This document shows, in pieces, positions 41,291 through 45,493 of a stretch of DNA of 45,493 bases. A program made the translations under genes and the position numbers. The stretch lies in the IMG/VR virus record IMGVR_UViG_3300048912_000073, positions 1 to 45,493 of that record, one strand, 5' to 3'. Numbering within the stretch: the stretch's first letter is position 1; each line of letters begins with the position of its first letter. Below the pieces are notes generated by a model that saw only the letters and a program-made list of their open reading frames with translations, did no database searches and was not told the origin of the DNA. The DNA is from a virus.

Positions 41291-41318
41291 AAGGGCGCTT
41301 TCGGGCGTCCTTCTTTTT
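41291..41318 (+). terminator. Rho-independent terminator
   Basis: AAGGGCGC and a nearly perfect partner GCGTCCTT flank a short TTTC-GG loop, followed by TTCTTTTT. Promoter P4 starts five bases later. Confidence 0.8.
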
Positions 41319-41322
41319 GTGC

Positions 41323-41351
41323 TTGACGAACGTTCGTAATCGTCGTATTCG
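41323..41351 (+). promoter_or_regulatory. Promoter P4
   Basis: TTGACG (41323-41328), 17 bases, TATTCG (41346-41351), with the TCGTCGTATTCG block shared with P5. Confidence 0.75.
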
Positions 41352-41382
41352 TTGAACATTGAAACGAAGGAAGGACGAAAAC

Positions 41383-41538
41383 ATGAAAAAGAGCATTTCC
41401 CTTGAACTCGGCGAACTCGCTTACATTGCCGACGTATTGGACGGTCGCCACTCTGCGAATTTTTGGGCGGACGCGAGCCGCGTTGCATTGGTCGACAAAC
41501 TTCGCGCTGCGATCGCCGAACGCTTGAAGGGGAATTGA
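41383..41538 (+). CDS. Hypothetical protein (51 aa)
   Basis: ATG 41383 follows AAGGAAGGACGAAAAC, a strong ribosome site, 32 bases after P4. Helix-rich (ELGELAYIADVLDGR and VDKLRAAIAERLK). No family recognised; position supports expression. Confidence 0.55.
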   Translation: MKKSISLELGELAYIADVLDGRHSANFWADASRVALVDKLRAAIAERLKGN

Positions 41539-41539
41539 A

Positions 41540-41719
41540 ATGTCGACAATTTACCTTGTCGTCGAAAACGATTGGGAAAGCAACGTCGTGTTAGAAGCTT
41601 GGACAACAGAAGCGAAAGCCAACGAAAGCGCCGAAGCTTTAATGAAGGCTCGAAAATCTAAACCCGGCCCGCATTCTGTTTGGTCAATTGACGTTGAAGA
41701 AGTGGAGTTGAAACAATGA
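41540..41719 (+). CDS. Hypothetical alpha/beta protein (59 aa)
   Basis: Starts two bases after the previous stop. Pattern strand-helix-strand (TIYLVVENDWE, then TTEAKANESAEALMK, then SVWSIDVEEVEL). Overlaps the next gene by ATGA. Unknown function. Confidence 0.55.
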   Translation: MSTIYLVVENDWESNVVLEAWTTEAKANESAEALMKARKSKPGPHSVWSIDVEEVELKQ

Positions 41720-41967
41720 GCGAAGAACGCCGTTGCGATAAGTGCGATCGTCTTATTTACCAATGGGGCGCGCATGACGGATTTAACTGCGAAGCTTGGC
41801 CCGAAATGGGAATCGGGCAAACGTCGGTTGCATACAAGGGCTTCGAAGTCGTTCGGTTTAATGGGCGTTGGGCGTATTCGGTCCATGGTCGGGATGAATG
41901 GGTTTACGTCGCTTCGCCGGTCGACGCTTTTGCGGAAATCGACAGCTTGCACGATCGCAAGGCTTGA
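41716..41967 (+). CDS. Hypothetical protein with N-terminal Cys pair (83 aa)
   Basis: CDKCDRLIYQ near the N-terminus plus a later Cys in FNCEAW suggest a small zinc site. The rest is beta-rich. Contains GAATC at 41810-41814. No family recognised. Confidence 0.55.
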   Translation: MSEERRCDKCDRLIYQWGAHDGFNCEAWPEMGIGQTSVAYKGFEVVRFNGRWAYSVHGRDEWVYVASPVDAFAEIDSLHDRKA

Positions 41968-41976
41968 CTGCCCAAG

Positions 41977-42008
41977 GGGAGCGCGGCAAACGTCGCGTTC
42001 CTCTTTTT
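41977..42008 (+). terminator. Rho-independent terminator
   Basis: GGGAGCGCG and CGCGTTCCT pair with two wobble positions around a GCAAACGT-type loop, followed by CTTTTT. Marks the end of the P4 unit. Confidence 0.7.
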
Positions 42009-42031
42009 GCATAGGGCAGGGGCAAAACAGC

Positions 42032-42700
42032 ATGAACAGAATTACCGCCGAAGGCTTCGACTATCAGGGCGAAGCCGATAAAACGTGTTCGATCGAATGG
42101 GGCGCGCACAAGGTCAATCGCGCGGACTTCCTTGCGCAGCTTCGGGTTTTCGCCGTAACCGCGCAAATCCTGAACCTTTATAAGAAGCTTCTCTTTCGCG
42201 GCAAGCTGCCTGAAGACGTTGGATTGCTTCAGCCGTCGAATGCGGCGAGCCTTTTGGACTTCATTCCCGACGCCGACGTTGATCTTGTCCATGGGATCGT
42301 CGGCATTGCGACCGAAGCGGGCGAAGCCGTCGAAATCCTTATTGCGATGATCGAAGGCACGCCGCCCGATCGCGTCAACGCCGTTGAAGAAGCGGGCGAT
42401 CTTCGTTGGTATATCAACCGCGTGCTTCGTTGGGCGAACGTTACCGACGAAGAATGCGAGCGCGCGAACATCGCCAAGCTTCACGGGCGCGGCTTCGCCT
42501 TCGGCTTCAATGCCCAGGCGGATAGCAACCGCGACCTTCAGGCCGAACGCGCGATCTTGGAAAGCGCGACGCTGCCCGGCATTGTCGAACCGCGTACGTC
42601 CGATATGGCCGATATGTGCGACGCGGAACGCGCGGGCTATCGCGACCCCATGCTTCGGCTTCCGTCGGGCGTGTACGGCGATGAACCCGGCAATGGGTAA
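42032..42700 (+). CDS. MazG-like nucleotide pyrophosphohydrolase (putative)
   Basis: The 222-residue protein starts at ATG 42032. Residues about 85-140 carry the all-alpha NTP pyrophosphatase pattern: GIATEAGEAVEIL (Glu-x2-Glu style metal ligands) and AVEEAGDLRWYINRVLRW. MazG-like enzymes hydrolyse non-canonical or alarmone-related nucleotides, and phages may use them to keep the host metabolically active. The N-terminal 80 residues and the C-terminal 60 are family-atypical. Confidence 0.75.
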   Translation: MNRITAEGFDYQGEADKTCSIEWGAHKVNRADFLAQLRVFAVTAQILNLYKKLLFRGKLPEDVGLLQPSNAASLLDFIPDADVDLVHGIVGIATEAGEAVEILIAMIEGTPPDRVNAVEEAGDLRWYINRVLRWANVTDEECERANIAKLHGRGFAFGFNAQADSNRDLQAERAILESATLPGIVEPRTSDMADMCDAERAGYRDPMLRLPSGVYGDEPGNG

Positions 42701-42854
42701 GCTTCGGCGCATTATGGACGCCTTGCGGCTGCGCAGGGCGTCCAAGGGGGTCAGCGCGCCCGAACAGGCCCCCAAGCCGCCCCAGGCGCCGCCTTGCACC
42801 GCTCGCGCGCCCGACGGGGGCGTTCGGCGTCGGTACATGAAACAAGCCGATTGA
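42693..42854 (+). CDS. Small Arg/Pro-rich protein (53 aa)
   Basis: ATG 42693 (42681 is an alternative) overlaps the MazG-like gene end and follows AACCCGGCA, close to the shared leader. The product is basic and Pro/Ala-rich with likely disorder. No function assignable. Confidence 0.45.
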   Translation: MGKLRRIMDALRLRRASKGVSAPEQAPKPPQAPPCTARAPDGGVRRRYMKQAD

Positions 42855-42900
42855 TCGTCGTCGCCGAATGCGGTAAGCATTTGTAAAGGAAACCGGGCAA

Positions 42901-43230
42901 ATGATCGAAGACGACGACCTAAAGCGCACGATCGGCGCCGTCATGCACGACGGCAATTTGTGGGCATTCCTGCCCGACGGCTCGATTGTCCAGGCGGCAG
43001 GCGACGGGGCCGATCCCCGATACCGCAACCTTCGGAACGCTTCGCTTGTCATGTACCACACCCTAAGCAATGCCGAAGGTTGGATTGAAAAGCTGATTAC
43101 ATGGCTTGAAGCGGCAGGCGCCGAAGATGCGGTGGACGGAACGTTGAAGATGCAAGCTGCAATCAGCGTAACCCGTCGCATCGCTCGCGAAGGCTTGGAA
43201 ACTTTAGCTGTGGATAAAAAAGACGATTGA
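42901..43230 (+). CDS. Hypothetical protein (109 aa)
   Basis: Leader AAAGGAAACCGGGCAA before ATG 42901, the most complete shared leader. Beta-rich start (GAVMHDGNLWAFLPDGSIVQ), then helical. Its TGA stop is inside the TTGACA of promoter P6. No family recognised. Confidence 0.6.
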   Translation: MIEDDDLKRTIGAVMHDGNLWAFLPDGSIVQAAGDGADPRYRNLRNASLVMYHTLSNAEGWIEKLITWLEAAGAEDAVDGTLKMQAAISVTRRIAREGLETLAVDKKDD

Positions 43231-43255
43231 CATTCGCCGTAACCGTCGCTTATGT
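43227..43255 (+). promoter_or_regulatory. Promoter P6
   Basis: TTGACA (43227-43232), 17 bases, TTATGT (43250-43255). It overlaps the stop codon of the preceding gene and precedes the 185-residue gene at 43311. Confidence 0.6.
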
Positions 43256-43310
43256 CGGTTTCGGCTTAACCGGGCACGGTTGCCCACAACAGCAAACGAA
43301 GGAAAGTCAA

Positions 43311-43868
43311 ATGGCAAAAATTTCGAAGGCAAATTTGACGCTTCTCGCGTCGATCGTCGCCGCCATGCAGATTGAAGCGACCCCGTATGCAATGCTTACG
43401 GAAGCCGAGATTGCCGGGCTGGCGAGGGAGGGACTTGTCGAAACCAATGCCGAAATTCGCGACGGTGAAAAGGTCGCGGTTCGTGCAACCGACAAGGGGA
43501 TTACCGTGAACAACGAAAACACCGCTTCGACCGATACTGCCGCCCATGCTGCCGCCCCCGTCGCCATGCCGTCGACCTTCGTTACCGGATCGGGCTTCGT
43601 TCCGTCGCAGTCGCGCGGCGGTCGCGGTCGCAGTCTGTACGACTTCGACAGCCTTGCCGTCGGCGGCTTTATCTTCGTTCCGGCGACCGAAGCCAAGCCG
43701 AACCCGGCGAAGTCGCTCGCTTCGACCGTTTCCAGCGCGACGAAGCGCAGCAAGCCGAAGAAGTTCGGCGTCCAGTCGGTCGAAGCTGGCAAGGTGTACG
43801 GCGAATTCACCGCTCCCGCGAACGGCGCCGTGATCTATCGCGCTGCCGACGAAGCCGCTGCCGCCTAA
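43311..43868 (+). CDS. Hypothetical protein with Arg/Gly-rich centre (185 aa)
   Basis: ATG 43311 follows AAGGAAAGTCAA. N-terminal 60 residues are helical, a TAAHAAAPVAMP linker follows, then a basic SRGGRGRSLYDF segment and a second half with KRSKPKKFG and a beta-rich end. The basic segments suggest nucleic-acid binding. It is the last gene before the terminator that separates early and late blocks. Could be a phage nucleoid or regulatory protein; uncertain. Confidence 0.6.
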   Translation: MAKISKANLTLLASIVAAMQIEATPYAMLTEAEIAGLAREGLVETNAEIRDGEKVAVRATDKGITVNNENTASTDTAAHAAAPVAMPSTFVTGSGFVPSQSRGGRGRSLYDFDSLAVGGFIFVPATEAKPNPAKSLASTVSSATKRSKPKKFGVQSVEAGKVYGEFTAPANGAVIYRAADEAAAA

Positions 43869-43893
43869 CCAACGGCTCGCCGAAAAAATAGGG

Positions 43894-43930
43894 AACCCCC
43901 GGCGGTTTTAACCGTTGGGGGTTTCTTTTT
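43894..43930 (+). terminator. Strong rho-independent terminator between early and late blocks
   Basis: AACCCCC and GGGGGTT arms with an inner CGGT/ACCG stem and TTTA loop, followed by TTTCTTTTT. A TTGACA occurs 7-12 bases later (43939-43944) but no matching -10 lies at the 17-base spacing. A late promoter needing an activator is possible. Confidence 0.85.
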
Positions 43931-43977
43931 GCCTGCCGTTTTGACATACCTTGCCAAACAGGGCGGCGGGGCGCGTT

Positions 43978-44193
43978 ATGGATAGTTCGGGTTCGACTTT
44001 TTCAACCGATTTCGCAAGAGAAGCGGCGTTCGGAACTCCCGTCGTTGCGGCGGCAGCTTGGACAATGAACGACGTTTTAATATACGTTTCGATTGCGTAC
44101 GTACTTCTTCAAACGGCCTATCTTCTTTGGAAATGGTCGGGCGAATACAAGGCGCGCAAGGCTGCGAAAGCGGGCGGCAATGCAACGGCCTGA
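43978..44193 (+). CDS. Holin (putative)
   Basis: The 71-residue protein has a hydrophobic stretch at about residues 17-28 and a strong membrane span at about 30-52 (DVLIYVSIAYVLLQTAYLLW), then a charged basic tail (KARKAAKAGG). That is a class II/III holin plan. It overlaps the endolysin gene by 14 bases, the standard lysis layout. Short upstream extension in the frame is ignored. Holin would time lysis and depolarise or pierce the inner membrane. Confidence 0.75.
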   Translation: MDSSGSTFSTDFAREAAFGTPVVAAAAWTMNDVLIYVSIAYVLLQTAYLLWKWSGEYKARKAAKAGGNATA

Positions 44194-44797
44194 ACTTCCG
44201 CCGTCGGGCAAAGCAACGCTTGTCGGGATCGTCGGAACCGCCGTTGCGCTCGCGCTTGGCATGGCCATTCCGGCAAACGAAAGCGGTCGCAGCGTTCGCG
44301 CCGAAGTCACAACCGACGGGCACCTTCAGCTAACCCATTTAAGCGGCAAGCAATACCTTCGCGCGTACCTTGACGTTGTGAATGTCGCAACGGCTTGCGA
44401 TGGTTTGACGCGATATCAAGGTAAGCCGATCAAGGTCGGCGATCGGTTTACCGAAGCGCAATGCGTATCGATGCTTGAAGCCGAGTTGACCGAAACCGCG
44501 CGCGGCGTCATGGCGTGTTCGCCGGGGCTGGCGCTATCTTCGAACTTGACAAGCGAAACCATGCGGCAGGGGCCGCGCTTCGCTGCCGTATCGCTCGCGT
44601 ACAACGTCGGCGTTCCGACCTATTGCAAGTCGACCGCTCGCGCTCGCTTCAACGCCGGGGCTTATCCCCAGGGCTGCGAAGCGGTCACTTGGTACAATCG
44701 CGCGGGCGGCGTAGTTAGCAAGGGATTAAGCGCGCGGCGCGCTCGCGAAGCGAATGTATGCCGCAATGGGCTAGGGGTTTTGTATGGTCGACCTTAA
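44180..44797 (+). CDS. GH24-type SAR endolysin (lysozyme)
   Basis: The start ATG 44180 overlaps the holin end. Residues about 12-30 (ATLVGIVGTAVALALGMAI) form a signal-anchor-release segment, so export may not need the holin channel. Lysozyme features follow: LRAYLDVV (Asp65), TACDG with Thr71, FTEAQC, SLAYNVG and WNRAGG. The usual catalytic Glu about nine residues before the Asp is not present; the segment reads HLSGKQ. Either the family uses another acid or activity is altered. The 205-residue length fits. Confidence 0.8.
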   Translation: MQRPELPPSGKATLVGIVGTAVALALGMAIPANESGRSVRAEVTTDGHLQLTHLSGKQYLRAYLDVVNVATACDGLTRYQGKPIKVGDRFTEAQCVSMLEAELTETARGVMACSPGLALSSNLTSETMRQGPRFAAVSLAYNVGVPTYCKSTARARFNAGAYPQGCEAVTWYNRAGGVVSKGLSARRAREANVCRNGLGVLYGRP

Positions 44798-44888
44798 CAC
44801 GATTTACCGTTGCCTTTTCGCGGTAATTGGCATCGGCGTTGCTATCGTCGGCGGCATGGCCGAAGGGTTGATAAAATGGCATATGTAA
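44784..44888 (+). CDS. Small single-span membrane protein (34 aa), second allele
   Basis: Diverged copy of the 119-223 frame, same length, overlapping lysozyme and i-spanin genes. Conservation of the frame with conservative changes supports translation. Confidence 0.5.
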   Translation: MVDLNTIYRCLFAVIGIGVAIVGGMAEGLIKWHM

Positions 44889-45265
44889 AGCTTGCGCTGA
44901 AGTTCGGCCCTTACGTCGTAATCGCCGCTTTGATCGCGCTTGTCCTTTGGTATCGCGGCGACATGGCCAAGGCGAACGGCGATAAGCACGCATTGGCCGT
45001 CGAACTTCAAAGCGCAATTGACGCGAACAAGGAAGCGCAAAAGACGGTGGACGCCGTTCGTGCGCAACGTGTTGACAACGACGCAATCGCCGAAGCGGTC
45101 GCAAACAAGCTAGAAACCAACCGGGCGTTATTCGATCGGCGCACGGTCCTATTGAGGGAAGCGCGCAATGATCCGCAAGTTCGCAGTTGGGCTGATACTC
45201 CCGTTCCTGGCAGCGTGCGGGCCGCGCTTGCCGCCCCCGGTGAAGTACGCCAGCCGCCCCGCTGA
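44876..45265 (+). CDS. Rz-like i-spanin, second allele
   Basis: Same length (129 residues) and layout as 211-600. The membrane segment here reads FGPYVVIAALIALVLWY. Many charged positions differ, but the embedded o-spanin frame is preserved too. Confidence 0.85.
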   Translation: MAYVKLALKFGPYVVIAALIALVLWYRGDMAKANGDKHALAVELQSAIDANKEAQKTVDAVRAQRVDNDAIAEAVANKLETNRALFDRRTVLLREARNDPQVRSWADTPVPGSVRAALAAPGEVRQPPR

Positions 45266-45446
45266 TTTGCCCGACGCGGCCCTTGTGGCGCCGTGCGACA
45301 CGTCCGACCGCGATGTACCGACCAACGGCGATCTAGCGGACGAATTGAACCGCACGCGGCGGCAGCGCAACGATTGTGCGACCAATGTCGACGGGCTTAG
45401 GCAATGGCGAGCCGACGCGCTGAAGCGGTCCGAAGTCGACAAGTGA
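45168..45446 (+). CDS. Rz1-like o-spanin, second allele
   Basis: Same length (92 residues) as 503-781, with lipobox Leu-Ala-Ala-Cys (Cys17) and the PRLPPPVKY Pro-rich segment. Differences cluster in the signal peptide and at residues about 44-75. Confidence 0.85.
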   Translation: MIRKFAVGLILPFLAACGPRLPPPVKYASRPADLPDAALVAPCDTSDRDVPTNGDLADELNRTRRQRNDCATNVDGLRQWRADALKRSEVDK

Positions 45447-45447
45447 A

Positions 45448-45493
45448 ATGGAATACGCAAGCACGATCGAAGCCGCTTTTCGGCTTGATCCTG
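45448..45493 (+). CDS. Hypothetical 55-aa protein, start only (contig end)
   Basis: The first 46 bases match 783-828 exactly. The gene is cut by the end of the contig; the full version is at 783-950. Confidence 0.55.
   Translation, partial: MEYASTIEAAFRLDP

Larger units (their letters stand above)
44666..45493. repeat. Right copy of diverged terminal duplication
   Basis: Partner of bases 1-828. It starts inside the lysozyme gene and ends inside a 55-residue hypothetical gene. The unit genome implied by removing one copy is 44665 bases. In this copy the lysozyme is complete. Confidence 0.9.

Noticed and set aside
43939-43962. Sigma70-type late promoter before the holin
   Set aside because: TTGACA is present but the 17-base spacing leads to CGGCGG, not a -10. 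Listed only as a possible activator-dependent site.

Overview
The window is essentially a complete genome of a tailed, double-stranded DNA siphovirus (unit length about 44.7 kb), read slightly past one full turn of a circular or circularly permuted map. Bases 1-828 reappear as 44666-45493 in diverged form, so the lysozyme tail, a mini membrane ORF, both spanins and part of the next gene occur twice. I see no integrase, no convincing lysogeny module, no tRNA and no CRISPR array, so a lytic lifestyle is the simplest reading. An alphaproteobacterial host is inferred from a tail tip resembling that of gene transfer agents (GTA), from the near-total lack of GANTC (the CcrM methyltransferase site), and from the base composition and promoter style.

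Layout. (1) Late block, + strand, running through the contig ends: holin and SAR-type lysozyme (43978-44797), mini membrane ORF, Rz/Rz1 spanins, terminase small and large subunits, portal, Mu F-like head protein, scaffold, major capsid protein, Ig-like decoration protein, connectors, tail tube, tail-assembly chaperone with a GGGAAAC -1 frameshift, tape measure, GTA-like distal tail/Fe-S hub/tip proteins, and a tail fibre with a compositionally foreign C-terminus (to 22065). (2) Replication/recombination block, - strand, 22093-31197: family B DNA polymerase, a clamp-like protein ending in an SSB-like acidic tip, SF2 helicase, Cas4/RecB-like nuclease, DUF669 ssDNA-binding protein, Sak4-like ATPase and small proteins. 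(3) A divergent control region at 31198-31356, then + strand: a small HTH protein and a primase-polymerase/helicase fusion. (4) An AT-rich gene-free stretch at 33939-34268 with twelve TACAA/TTGTA repeats, the best candidate origin. (5) Accessory/early block 34269-43868 with about 30 small + strand genes, including a Mom-like DNA-modification gene broken at a C7 tract, a Tad2-like (anti-Thoeris) protein, DUF3850, VRR-NUC, an AT-hook protein and a MazG-like protein.

How it works together. The accessory block is punctuated by terminator-promoter cassettes: TTGACA/G, exactly 17 bases, TATTCG or a variant. Many of its genes share a leader ending in ACCGGGCA just before the start codon. Replication proteins come from the divergent - strand and the primase-helicase. 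Lysis, packaging and structural genes form one long late transcript. Three features point to layered defence evasion: almost no GANTC sites, a Mom-type base-modification gene that may be switched at a homopolymer, and a Tad2-like protein.
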